A stretch of 39,136 nt of DNA from NCBI GenBank assembly GCA_012518955.1, contig JAAYRD010000012.1, positions 1 to 39,136 of the forward strand. Reading direction: 5' to 3'. The stretch is from Tissierellia bacterium. GTDB lineage: Bacteria > Bacillota > Clostridia > Tissierellales > Tepidimicrobiaceae. Shown one piece after another: positions 24,067-33,644 of this stretch. The translations under genes and the position numbers were made by a program. The notes under the pieces are model-generated. The model saw only the letters and a list, made by a program, of their open reading frames with translations, searched no databases and had not been told where the DNA came from. Each line of letters begins with the position of its first letter. Positions within the stretch are counted from its first letter, which is position 1.

Positions 24067-24618
24067 ATGATAAAAATTAGAGTTTTTATAGCAATAGAAA
24101 TTCCTGAAGCAATAAAAGATTATCTAATTAAAGTTCAGAAAGTCATAAGAGAGAATAGTGGTGGAGGTAATTTTATAGCTAAGGAAAATATTCATTTAAC
24201 CTTACGATTCATAGGAGAGACAAAGGATTGTGAGTTAAATAAACTGAAGAAAGCCCTTAATAGAGTAGCTCTTAATCAAGAGGATTTTGAAATCCACCTA
24301 GAGAAACTAGGTCTATTTTCTAGGGGAAACAAGGGAATAATTTGGGTTGGCGTTCATAAAAGTCATATGTTAGAGAAATTACATTCTGATCTTGAATTAG
24401 CACTGGAAGAAGAAGGGTATAGTAAAGAAGGAAGAAGTTTTGTTCCACATATTACTTTAGGTCGGCAAATACGGCTTACAAAAGAATTTGAAAAGATTAA
24501 AGAAGAAGTTAGGATTGATAATAGGGCAATGTTAGTTGACAAGATTTCACTAATGAAGAGTACAAGGATAAACAATATACTAAGATATATCCCAGTATAT
24601 ACGAAAGAGTTTGATTAA
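24067..24618 (+). CDS. thpR: RNA 2',3'-cyclic phosphodiesterase ThpR (LigT family)
   Basis: A 2H phosphoesterase of about 180 residues that opens 2',3'-cyclic phosphate RNA ends. The two catalytic HxTx motifs are NIHLTLRFIG (near residue 45) and VPHITLGRQ (near 135). The start is unusual: ATG 24067 lies inside the ribosome site AAGGAGATGAT, which leaves no spacer. Family members usually begin M-R-V/L-F-I-A, which would correspond to ATT at 24076 as the initiator. It heads a co-directional run with a small membrane protein, a TctA-like permease and mevalonate enzymes. Confidence 0.9.
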   Translation: MIKIRVFIAIEIPEAIKDYLIKVQKVIRENSGGGNFIAKENIHLTLRFIGETKDCELNKLKKALNRVALNQEDFEIHLEKLGLFSRGNKGIIWVGVHKSHMLEKLHSDLELALEEEGYSKEGRSFVPHITLGRQIRLTKEFEKIKEEVRIDNRAMLVDKISLMKSTRINNILRYIPVYTKEFD

Positions 24619-24652
24619 AGCGAAATTATAAATCTAAAAAGGGGATACTGCT

Positions 24653-24895
24653 ATGGATAACAAAGGACAAATGTTTGAAGTTTGGGGAGATATAATTGAA
24701 ATCAAATCCCTAGTAATATCTATAATTATTTCCAGTACTTCAACAATGGGTGCTTATTTTATAGCACCATCTAATGACAAAACAAAACAGCTATTCTTTG
24801 GTCTAATAGGATCGGTGCTAGGTTTTATAATATCGACTTTTTTCATTAGGCCGAAACGAATTATCACTATAGAAGAAGAGTCAATAGAAAAGTGA
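24653..24895 (+). CDS. small two-TM membrane protein
   Basis: An 80-residue protein with hydrophobic helices at about residues 17-37 and 45-65, separated by a short charged loop (SNDKTKQ), and a basic then acidic tail. AAAAAGGGGA precedes the ATG. It ends 13 bases before a TctA-like permease. TctA permeases normally work with a small membrane subunit TctB; this protein is shorter than TctB and I cannot show homology, but it may fill that place. Confidence 0.7.
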   Translation: MDNKGQMFEVWGDIIEIKSLVISIIISSTSTMGAYFIAPSNDKTKQLFFGLIGSVLGFIISTFFIRPKRIITIEEESIEK

Positions 24896-24908
24896 GGAGA
24901 ATATATTT

Positions 24909-26267
24909 ATGAACTCTATGCATATAATACAGATGTTTTTAGCAGCTTTAGTGGCTGTTTTTATATATACATTTATCGGATTTATCCCTGGTACTGATGA
25001 AACGTCTGTTCTCATGCCAATAACTTTAACTGTAGTTTTAGCTGGTGTACCACCAATTATTGTTTTAACATTTTTTATTGCTGCAATTGTAACATTAAAC
25101 TTAACTAATGCTATACCAACTGCATTAGTAGGACTACCTGGTGGTGTAATGTCTAGCCCTATGCTAGAATATTCATTATTTTTAAAAGAGAAGGGAATGT
25201 CGGCTCTAGTTATTAAAAAGATGACGGTAGGCTCTTTAATTGGAGTGGTTATTTCCATCCCTACGGCTTTATTACTGGCAAATGTATTAGTGGCTTATGC
25301 AGAAAAAATACAGACCCTATCATCATTATTATTCTTCTTAGGGGCTATATTTTTATCGTTAACAGGTAGGAATAAAATATTATCTATGCTTGGTATCATA
25401 CCATTGGCAATATTGTTCATGGGTCTAAGACATCTATACTGGGGAATTGGAATTGTGCCTAGCTCTGCCAATATTACGGTATCTTTCTTTCTAGGTATTA
25501 CAACTGGTCCATTGATGGTATCTTTACTTGGACTTTTAAATAAAAGAAGCCGAAAATCTATGGTAACAAAAAAGATGAAAAAGATTTCAATTCCAAATGA
25601 TGCCATAGGAAATAAAACTTTAAACCCATTTAAAATATTGACCAGAGCAGAGATTGTAAAGGCTTCTATTTCTGCTTTGATTGCAAACTTTTTATTCGTA
25701 CTTAGTCCTGTAGGTTTAACAATTTTACTAGGAGAAGCAGCAACAAATAGGATTAAAGACCCGGTTATCCGATCAAATACAGCTATTACAACTATGAGCG
25801 CATTAATACAAGCCACATACCTATCTGGAATAATTATTCCATTAATTGCTATAGGCGTTCCCTTATCGCCAACAGCCATAGGACCAGGAAGTGCATTGTT
25901 TAATGCTCCCCCGGTTTTTACAGTTGATAACAATTTACATCATAGACTAGATAGCTGGGAATTCATTGTAGCAATTTTAATCGGTGCAGTAATTGCAATT
26001 ACAATAACATATTATATTACAAATAGATATGCCAGTAGAATTTCCACCTTTGTTTTACAAAGAATACCCCATGAAGGAATTTTAGGCTTGTTTATTTCAC
26101 TTATTATTTTATTGGCATACATGGACGCAGGATTGCTTAATGTTTTCGGCGTATTACTAATTGGTATTACTTGTGGTACATTAAATAAAATGGGTATGGG
26201 CTATGGAGTACAATTCATGACTTTATATGCAGCTCCTTGGATTGTGGATAAAATCATTCTATTATAA
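24909..26267 (+). CDS. TctA-like permease (tripartite tricarboxylate transporter family)
   Basis: A 452-residue protein with about ten or more TM segments. The TctA-type loops are recognisable: IGFIPGTDETSVLMPITL near residue 25 and the following TALVGLPGGVMSSPMLEYSL near residue 70, with a related second-half loop around ITTGPL. TctA proteins form the large membrane part of sodium- or proton-driven carboxylate importers with a TctC binding protein. No TctC gene is present, so this is an orphan or a divergent two-component system with the small protein upstream. It is 22 bases before mevalonate kinase in the same direction, so a carboxylate such as mevalonate is an attractive but unproven substrate. 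Confidence 0.78.
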   Translation: MNSMHIIQMFLAALVAVFIYTFIGFIPGTDETSVLMPITLTVVLAGVPPIIVLTFFIAAIVTLNLTNAIPTALVGLPGGVMSSPMLEYSLFLKEKGMSALVIKKMTVGSLIGVVISIPTALLLANVLVAYAEKIQTLSSLLFFLGAIFLSLTGRNKILSMLGIIPLAILFMGLRHLYWGIGIVPSSANITVSFFLGITTGPLMVSLLGLLNKRSRKSMVTKKMKKISIPNDAIGNKTLNPFKILTRAEIVKASISALIANFLFVLSPVGLTILLGEAATNRIKDPVIRSNTAITTMSALIQATYLSGIIIPLIAIGVPLSPTAIGPGSALFNAPPVFTVDNNLHHRLDSWEFIVAILIGAVIAITITYYITNRYASRISTFVLQRIPHEGILGLFISLIILLAYMDAGLLNVFGVLLIGITCGTLNKMGMGYGVQFMTLYAAPWIVDKIILL

Positions 26268-26289
26268 TACTGTAGATAAGGAGTAAGAT

Positions 26290-27240
26290 ATGGATAATAA
26301 AATTGGAGTGGGTACTGGAATTGGTAAAATAATATTAATAGGTGAACATGCTGTTGTATATGGACAACCAGCATTGGCTATTCCTTTTCCAGCTACAAAA
26401 ATAAAAACCACTATTCGCAGGAAGAAGGGATCCATTACATTAAACTGTTTTTTCCATCAGGGTCTGTTATCCAATTCACCAAAAAAGCTGGTTGGATTGG
26501 TATCGGTTATTGAACAAATTGTTCATAGCTTCAATGAAAGGTTGGAGGATTTTAGTATAGATATAGAAAGCTCCATACCTCCAGAAAGAGGTATAGGCTC
26601 TAGTGCTGCGGTGGCCATTGCCACCATTCGTGCCTTATATGATTATTATAATAGACCATTAACCGATGATGAATTATTTAAATGGGCAAATGTATCCGAG
26701 CAAATTGTCCATGGAAATCCTAGTGGCATAGATATGTCCATTATAATAGGAGAAACACCTCTTTATTATATTAAAGGTAAGGCATTTGTTCCATTTACCT
26801 TTAAATTAGATGCATATTTGATAGTTGCAGATACAGGAGAATTGGGGCAAACTCAAGCTGCGGTATCTAGTGTTAGAAAGCTGATTGAATCCAATCCAGA
26901 AGAAGGTAAGTCATTGATTAAGCAGTTAGGTGTTTTAACCAATAGGGTAAAGGTTTCAATTGAAAAAAAGGATGTAGTAAAACTTGGGCAAAGTATGACC
27001 AAGGCCCATAGTTTGTTAAAAAAATTGGGTGTTAGTAATAGTTCATTGGATCGATTGGTTTCTGTTGCTCTTGATAATGAAGCACTAGGGGCAAAGCTAA
27101 CCGGTGGTGGTCGTGGTGGTTGCATAATAGCATTGGCTTCTACTATACAGCAGGCTGATTTTATCTGCGATAAATTATTATCCAATGGAGCTAAAAATAC
27201 ATGGATTTTGGATATGGAGTTGATTAGAAATGGCCAATAG
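26290..27240 (+). CDS. mvk: mevalonate kinase
   Basis: A 316-residue GHMP kinase that phosphorylates mevalonate to 5-phosphomevalonate. Motif 1 is KIILIGEHAVVYGQPALA, motif 2 (ATP loop) is PPERGIGSSAAVAIATI and motif 3 is GAKLTGGGRGGCIIAL. Length is typical. Ribosome site AAGGAG is 8 bases upstream. The gene overlaps mvaD by 11 bases. Substrate assignment rests on the GEHAVVYG motif and on the two pathway neighbours. Confidence 0.92.
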   Translation: MDNKIGVGTGIGKIILIGEHAVVYGQPALAIPFPATKIKTTIRRKKGSITLNCFFHQGLLSNSPKKLVGLVSVIEQIVHSFNERLEDFSIDIESSIPPERGIGSSAAVAIATIRALYDYYNRPLTDDELFKWANVSEQIVHGNPSGIDMSIIIGETPLYYIKGKAFVPFTFKLDAYLIVADTGELGQTQAAVSSVRKLIESNPEEGKSLIKQLGVLTNRVKVSIEKKDVVKLGQSMTKAHSLLKKLGVSNSSLDRLVSVALDNEALGAKLTGGGRGGCIIALASTIQQADFICDKLLSNGAKNTWILDMELIRNGQ

Positions 27241-28201
27241 AGGGAAAGCAAGGGCTCATGCAAATATTGCTTTGATTAAATATTGGGGAAAGAAAGACGA
27301 TGAATTGGTTCTGCCAATGAATAGTAGCCTTTCCCTTACTTTAGATGCTTTCTATACTGAAACGGAAGTAATTTTTAATAAGGATATTGACAGAGATTAT
27401 TTTTATTTAAACGGTGATATTCAAAATGAGGCTGCTACTAACAGGGTGACCCGATTCTTAAATTTGTTTCGTAGTACTGCAAAGATGAATATACCGGCCA
27501 TTATTAAAAGCACCAATTATGTGCCTACGGCAGCCGGGTTAGCCTCATCAGCTTCAGGCTTTGCAGCATTGGCAGCTGCCGCAAATATTGCCAGCGGTTT
27601 GAATTTGGATCACAGGGAATTATCTATATATGCCAGGCAAGGTTCTGGCAGTGCCACAAGGAGCATATATGGTGGATTTGTAGAATGGCAAAAGGGAACG
27701 GGAGGAGATGATTCCTATGCAATTCCCATAGACGATGCCAAATGGGATATTGGAATGGTTATTGTCATAGTAAATCCAGAGAAGAAAACAGTTTCTAGTC
27801 GTGCAGGAATGAAACGAACAGTATCAACATCACCTTTTTATAAAGGCTGGTTAGAAAGTGCTGAAGAGGATTTAAAGCAAATTAAAATTGCAATCAAAAG
27901 GCGAGACATTGAACAAGTAGGACAAATTGCTGAAAGCAATAGCTTTAAAATGCACGCTACCATGTTGGGGGCAAAACCACCACTATTATATTGGGAACCG
28001 GAAAGTATTATGGTAATGGAAATAGTACGGGAATTGAGGAATCAAGGTATTCTCTGTTACCTCACCATGGACGCTGGACCTAATGTTAAGATAATTTGTA
28101 AATTATCGGAAGGGCGTATAATAAAAAGAAAGCTAGAAAAAATATTTAAATCTAAACAAATAATTGTAACAGGTCCAGGGCCAGGTATTGTTGCCTTATA
28201 A
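27230..28201 (+). CDS. mvaD: diphosphomevalonate decarboxylase
   Basis: A 323-residue GHMP-family enzyme that converts diphosphomevalonate to isopentenyl diphosphate. The diagnostic ANIALIKYWGKKD with the following PMNSSLSLTLD is present, as are the ATP loop PTAAGLASSASGFAALA, GSGSATRSIYGGFVEW and the catalytic-Asp region MDAGPNVKII. It starts within the end of mvk. A T-box leader and a methionine transporter operon follow, separating it from the phosphomevalonate kinase of the same pathway. Confidence 0.94.
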   Translation: MANRGKARAHANIALIKYWGKKDDELVLPMNSSLSLTLDAFYTETEVIFNKDIDRDYFYLNGDIQNEAATNRVTRFLNLFRSTAKMNIPAIIKSTNYVPTAAGLASSASGFAALAAAANIASGLNLDHRELSIYARQGSGSATRSIYGGFVEWQKGTGGDDSYAIPIDDAKWDIGMVIVIVNPEKKTVSSRAGMKRTVSTSPFYKGWLESAEEDLKQIKIAIKRRDIEQVGQIAESNSFKMHATMLGAKPPLLYWEPESIMVMEIVRELRNQGILCYLTMDAGPNVKIICKLSEGRIIKRKLEKIFKSKQIIVTGPGPGIVAL

Positions 28202-28243
28202 AGAGAAGGAATGTATCGATATAAAAATATTTTAAAAATTTTG

Positions 28244-28272
28244 TTGACAAGATGGAAAAATCTTGCTATACT
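28244..28272 (+). promoter_or_regulatory. sigma-A promoter of the T-box/metNIQ operon
   Basis: TTGACA (28244-28249) and TATACT (28267-28272) are separated by 17 bases. Transcription would begin near 28279, directly before the T-box leader. Confidence 0.9.
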
Positions 28273-28278
28273 AATCAA

Positions 28279-28580
28279 TAACTTTAACAACAATCAGCGG
28301 TAAAGACTTTGAAAAGAAGAGTAGGCATGCGAATACTCATACAGAGAGCTTCGTTTGGTGAGAGGAAGCAGAGGATAGCAAGCTGAACATGGTCTTGGAG
28401 TCTAGGTGTCGAAGCAATCTTTAGACATCTACGTGTGCACACGTTATAGTGCTAGAGTATTGATGGATATTAATCCTGCGTACTTGATGAGGTACCAATC
28501 GTGAGATAGGTATAAACTTAGGGTGGTAACACGAAGCTTTCGTCCCTTTGCATATTTGCAAAAGGATGAAAGCTTTTTTT
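28279..28580 (+). ncRNA. T-box leader, methionine specifier
   Basis: A tRNA-sensing leader of about 300 bases. The T-box sequence AGGGTGGTAACACG is at 28520-28533. The terminator helix AAGCTTTCGTCC (28534-28545) with GGATGAAAGCTT (28564-28575) and a T run follows. Stem I closes with AGACT (28304-28308) and AGTCT (28399-28403). AGTA (28320-28323) and GAAC (28385-28388) form the usual internal loop, directly followed by the specifier ATG (28389-28391). Uncharged tRNA-Met would favour antitermination and turn on the downstream metNIQ when methionine is short. A further hairpin ACGTG-TGCA-CACGT (near 28434) fits a distal stem. Confidence 0.93.
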
Positions 28581-28629
28581 ATTTTATTTTTTTGATGACT
28601 GAGTGTACTTTAATAAGGAGGTATTGGGT

Positions 28630-29697
28630 TTGATTGAGATTATAGGTGTAACAAAGGTATTTGACAATGGGAAAAATAAGGTTAAGGCAATTCAAGATGT
28701 AAGCTTAAATATTAATAAGGGAGAAATCTATGGGATAATAGGGTATTCTGGAGCAGGAAAATCCACTTTAATTAGATGTATCAATCTTCTGGAAAGACCA
28801 ACTACAGGAAAGATCGTATTTAAGGGGGAAGATTTAACTGCTTTAAGGGAGAAGGATTTAAGATCTCGAAGAAAGAAGATAGGTATGATTTTTCAACATT
28901 TCAACTTATTTAATTCGAGAAATGTATATAAAAATGTGGCCTATCCTTTAAGGGGATCAAAGCTTTCTAAGGAAGAAGAGAAAAAAAGAGTATTAGAATT
29001 ATTGGAATTGGTGGGACTTAAAGATAAGGTAATGGCTTATCCATCTGAATTAAGTGGAGGTCAAAAGCAAAGGGTTGCGATAGCTAGAGCCTTGGCCAAC
29101 AATCCTGAAGTATTACTATGTGATGAAGCCACCTCAGCATTGGATCCAAAGACTACAAATTCCATATTGGAATTATTAAGGGAATTAAAAAACAAGCTAA
29201 ACCTTACAATAGTTTTAATTACCCATGAGATGTCAGTAATAAAACAGATATGTGATAGGGTAAGCGTAATGGAAGGGGGTCAGATTATAGAAGAAGGTAC
29301 AGTAGCTCAGATATTTAGTCAACCTATCCATGAAACTACTAAGGAGTTTATAGATACTACAACCAATAGGGGAAAGATCTATGAGATTTTGAATAAAGAA
29401 GAGAACATTTTTAATATAAAAGAAGAAGATGTATTGGCTAGAGTTGCATATATAGGTGAATCTACCACGGAAGCATTATTATCAAAGGGTTCTAGAAAAT
29501 ATAGAATAGATGCAAGCATTCTATATGGCAATATAGAAATTCTAGGAGAAACCCCTATAGGGGAGATGATTATTCTTTTTAGTGGAGAAAGGGAAAATAT
29601 ACAAAGTTTCATCAATTACTTTAGAGAAAAAGGATTAATAGTGGAGGTGATAGATCATGAAGGAAGTAATTCTAAAGTATATACCAAATGTTCTTGA
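28630..29697 (+). CDS. metN: methionine ABC transporter ATPase MetN (copy 2)
   Basis: A subunit of about 355 residues. Walker A is GYSGAGKSTLIR, the signature ELSGGQKQRVAIARAL, Walker B VLLCDEATSALDP and the H-loop ITHEM. A C-terminal NIL domain gives methionine feedback inhibition. TTG 28630 is chosen because AAGGAGG (28615-28621) is spaced for it; in-frame GTG 28603 and TTG 28624 fit worse. Control by the Met-specific T-box upstream makes methionine the substrate with good confidence. Its end overlaps metI by 41 bases. Confidence 0.93.
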   Translation: MIEIIGVTKVFDNGKNKVKAIQDVSLNINKGEIYGIIGYSGAGKSTLIRCINLLERPTTGKIVFKGEDLTALREKDLRSRRKKIGMIFQHFNLFNSRNVYKNVAYPLRGSKLSKEEEKKRVLELLELVGLKDKVMAYPSELSGGQKQRVAIARALANNPEVLLCDEATSALDPKTTNSILELLRELKNKLNLTIVLITHEMSVIKQICDRVSVMEGGQIIEEGTVAQIFSQPIHETTKEFIDTTTNRGKIYEILNKEENIFNIKEEDVLARVAYIGESTTEALLSKGSRKYRIDASILYGNIEILGETPIGEMIILFSGERENIQSFINYFREKGLIVEVIDHEGSNSKVYTKCS

Positions 29698-30337
29698 TAA
29701 TAGGATTGAATTGATGCAAAGTATAGGGGAAACTATTGCTATGGTGTCCATATCGGGTATCATATCCCTAGTTTTAGGTATTATAATAGGTGTTTTTCTA
29801 GTGGTAACTAAGGAGGGGAATATTTTAGAAAACAATATATTCAATAATATTATGGGAAAAATAATTAATTTTTTCAGAAGCATTCCCTTCATAATACTTA
29901 TAGGAGCACTAATTCCCTTAACGAGATTGATAGTAGGATCTGCCATAGGAACGAAAGGTGCTATAGTTCCTTTAGTATTTGGAACAGTACCGTTCTTTTC
30001 TAGACAAATAGAAACTGCATTAATGGAAGTGGATAAGGGGGTAATAGAAGCGGCTCAGGCCATGGGTTCAAGTCCTTTGGATATAATATTTAGGGTTTAT
30101 TTAAGAGAAGGATTACCGGGAATAATAAGGGGAATTACCATAACTCTTATAAGTTTAATAGGACTTTCAGCTATGGCGGGAGCAATTGGAGGAGGTGGAT
30201 TAGGAGATTTTGCCATAAGATATGGATATCAAAGATTCCAAATAGACATTACCTATGTAACTATAATCATAATTTTAATATTTGTGTCCATTATTCAAGG
30301 ATTAGGAAATTTAGTTTTAAAGAAAATAGAACGTTAA
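29657..30337 (+). CDS. metI: methionine ABC transporter permease MetI (copy 2)
   Basis: A 226-residue permease with five or six TM segments. The EAA loop is EAAQAMGSSPLDIIFRVYL and the C-terminal motif is AGAIGGGGLGDFAIRYGYQ, both standard for MetI. It starts inside the metN 3' end behind GTGGAGGTGAT, an overlap that suggests coupled translation. Confidence 0.94.
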   Translation: MKEVILKYIPNVLDNRIELMQSIGETIAMVSISGIISLVLGIIIGVFLVVTKEGNILENNIFNNIMGKIINFFRSIPFIILIGALIPLTRLIVGSAIGTKGAIVPLVFGTVPFFSRQIETALMEVDKGVIEAAQAMGSSPLDIIFRVYLREGLPGIIRGITITLISLIGLSAMAGAIGGGGLGDFAIRYGYQRFQIDITYVTIIIILIFVSIIQGLGNLVLKKIER

Positions 30338-30353
30338 GAAGGGGAGATGATTT

Positions 30354-31175
30354 ATGAAAAAAATAAGATTGGGAATTATAGTATTAGTGTTAGTATTATT
30401 AGCCGGAGCTCTTTCAGCTTGTAGTAAGCCAGCTTCAACGGATGAAGACGAAAGAATAATAAAATTAGGAATAACAGGTCCAGAAACAGAAGAATGGACT
30501 TATCTGAAAGAACAATTAGCCGAAGAAGGAATTACACTGGAGCTTGTAAGTTTTTCAGATTATACAAGACCTAATTTAGCCTTAAGTGAAGGGGAGATAG
30601 ATATAAATGCCTTCCAACACTATGCATTCTTTGATCAATTTAAAGAAGAGCATAATCTAGATTTAACTGCTATTGGAGAAACCATTATAGCACCACTTGG
30701 TTTATATTCTACAAAAGTTAAAGATGTAAAAGATCTGGTAGAAGGAGATAAGATAGCCATACCAAATGATGGCACCAATGGTGGAAGGTCTCTTATTCTA
30801 ATACAAACTGCAGGTCTAATAAAAATAGATCCAGATGTAGAAGGCCTACCAACCCTTAGTGATATTGTAGAAAATCCATTAGATCTTGAAATTATAGAAG
30901 TAGAAGCAGCCACAACACCTAGGATGTTAGATGATGTGGAGCTATCTGTAATAAATAGCACCATCGCAGTAGATGCAGGATTTATTCCAATAGAAGATGC
31001 CGTGTTTTTAGAGCCGGTAAATGAAGATACGAAACCATATATTAATATATTTGCAGCAAGAACGGAAGACAAGGATGATCCTGATTTGAAAAAACTAATA
31101 GAAAATTATCAAACAGATGAGGTTAAGGAAATAATAGATAGGGTATATAAAGGTTCACAAATTCCAAATTGGTAA
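30354..31175 (+). CDS. metQ: methionine-binding lipoprotein MetQ (copy 2)
   Basis: A 273-residue NlpA-family lipoprotein with lipobox LSAC (lipid-modified Cys23). Mature motifs IKLGITGPETEEWTYLKEQL, EGEIDINAFQHYAFFD and AIPNDGTNGGRSLILIQ are typical of MetQ methionine-binding proteins. AAGGGGAGATGAT precedes the ATG. It ends 47 bases before phosphomevalonate kinase with no terminator seen between, so the T-box transcript may run on into that gene. Confidence 0.94.
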   Translation: MKKIRLGIIVLVLVLLAGALSACSKPASTDEDERIIKLGITGPETEEWTYLKEQLAEEGITLELVSFSDYTRPNLALSEGEIDINAFQHYAFFDQFKEEHNLDLTAIGETIIAPLGLYSTKVKDVKDLVEGDKIAIPNDGTNGGRSLILIQTAGLIKIDPDVEGLPTLSDIVENPLDLEIIEVEAATTPRMLDDVELSVINSTIAVDAGFIPIEDAVFLEPVNEDTKPYINIFAARTEDKDDPDLKKLIENYQTDEVKEIIDRVYKGSQIPNW

Positions 31176-31222
31176 AATACTATATGTAATTAGACAAGAT
31201 AAAGTTTCAAGGAGATGTAAAT

Positions 31223-32308
31223 ATGATAAGAACCTATGCACCAGGTAAACTATTCATAGCTGGAGAATATGCCGTAGTAGAACCAGGTTACCCAGCCATT
31301 TTAGTAGGTGTAGATCGATTTATTGAAGTTGCACTGGAAAAATCATTGAATCAGGGAAGTATTACTTCCTATGGAAGGAAAGCTATATCATGGGTAAGGA
31401 AGAATGGCAAAGTCATCCTATCTCAACAGGATAATCATTTTTCATATATTTTATCCGCTATTAATATGGTTGAAACCTATGCAAAAGAACATGGTAAAGA
31501 ACTAGATCTCTATCATCTGAATATATCTAGCCAACTGGAGACCAATGATGGTAGAAAATATGGATTAGGTTCAAGTGCGGGCGTTACAGTGGCTACGGTA
31601 GAAGCCTTGTGCAAGCATTATGGAATGACAATCTCAAATATGGAACTATTTAAATTGTCTGCTTTGGCCAATTTGGCTATAAATAGAAATGGTTCTTGCG
31701 GAGATATTGCAGCCAGCGTTTACGGTGGATGGATTGCCTTTACAACATTTGATAGAGATTGGGTACTGGAACAACGAAAGGATAGTACAATTACTCAGTT
31801 ATTAAATATAAAATGGCCAGGACTTTCAATTGAAACTTTGACACCGCCTAAAGGATTGGAGCTGGTAGTTGGCTGGACAGGAAAGCCAGCCAGCACCACT
31901 AGTTTAGTAGAACGTGTCAATGAGGGAAGAATTGAAAATAGCACATTCTATAGAAACTTTCTATACCATAGCAAGAAATGTGTTATAAAGATGATTAATG
32001 CTTTCAAAGAAGGTAACCCCTGGGAGATACAAAAACAAATTCAAATCAATCGAGCTCTTTTAGTTGATATGAGTAAGGAGTTGGATCTAGTAATTGAAAC
32101 GCCATTACTGACAAAGCTATGTGATATCGCCTTAAAGTTCAAGGGCTCAGGTAAATCATCTGGTGCTGGCGGTGGAGATTGTGGTATTGCTATTTTCCAG
32201 GATAATAAATACTTAACTCAACTGGTAGATGAATGGAAAAAGGTAGGGATAACCTATATACCTTTAAAGGTATATAATCCTACCAATAAAAACAAAGGAG
32301 TTAATTAA
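31223..32308 (+). CDS. mvaK2: phosphomevalonate kinase
   Basis: A 361-residue GHMP kinase that makes diphosphomevalonate. Motif 1 is YAPGKLFIAGEYAVVEPGYP, a signature of this enzyme; the ATP loop is KYGLGSSAGVTVATVEAL and the C-terminal motif is KSSGAGGGDCGIAIF. It completes the lower mevalonate pathway with mvk and mvaD but is separated from them by the T-box and metNIQ. HMG-CoA synthase, HMG-CoA reductase and isopentenyl diphosphate isomerase are not in the window. Confidence 0.93.
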   Translation: MIRTYAPGKLFIAGEYAVVEPGYPAILVGVDRFIEVALEKSLNQGSITSYGRKAISWVRKNGKVILSQQDNHFSYILSAINMVETYAKEHGKELDLYHLNISSQLETNDGRKYGLGSSAGVTVATVEALCKHYGMTISNMELFKLSALANLAINRNGSCGDIAASVYGGWIAFTTFDRDWVLEQRKDSTITQLLNIKWPGLSIETLTPPKGLELVVGWTGKPASTTSLVERVNEGRIENSTFYRNFLYHSKKCVIKMINAFKEGNPWEIQKQIQINRALLVDMSKELDLVIETPLLTKLCDIALKFKGSGKSSGAGGGDCGIAIFQDNKYLTQLVDEWKKVGITYIPLKVYNPTNKNKGVN

Positions 32309-32333
32309 GAATATTCTTAATTAACTCCTTTGT
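32292..32333. terminator. 42-bp perfect palindrome, bidirectional terminator
   Basis: Arms begin ACAAAGGAGTTAATTAAGA and meet without a loop at 32312/32313. It contains the phosphomevalonate kinase stop codon and ends just before the mnmA stop, so it serves both convergent genes. Confidence 0.85.
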
Positions 32334-32334
32334 A

Positions 32335-33450
<1,116 letters not shown>

Positions 33451-33577
33451 TTACGACTGCTCCTTCTGTAAAAAATTTAGTATATCTCTTATTATACTAT
33501 AGAAATCGTTTAAAATGCACCCTAAACCATATATTCAAAATAGAGAGATATTTAGAACTTAAGATTATCTGGATTCA

Positions 33578-33586
33578 TGATATAAT
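33578..33586 (+). promoter_or_regulatory. extended -10 promoter of the sortase gene
   Basis: TGATATAAT is an extended -10 element. The predicted start near 33593 falls on the upstream in-frame ATG (33594), which argues that translation begins later, at 33645. Confidence 0.55.
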
Positions 33587-33644
33587 ATATTCCATGATAG
33601 ATAGCATATTTAGATGTCTTAATAATAAAGGAAAAGGGAAGAAA

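Noticed and set aside
28432-28447. ACGTGTGCACACGT palindrome as a protein binding site
   Set aside because: It lies inside the T-box leader and is better explained as an RNA hairpin of that leader.
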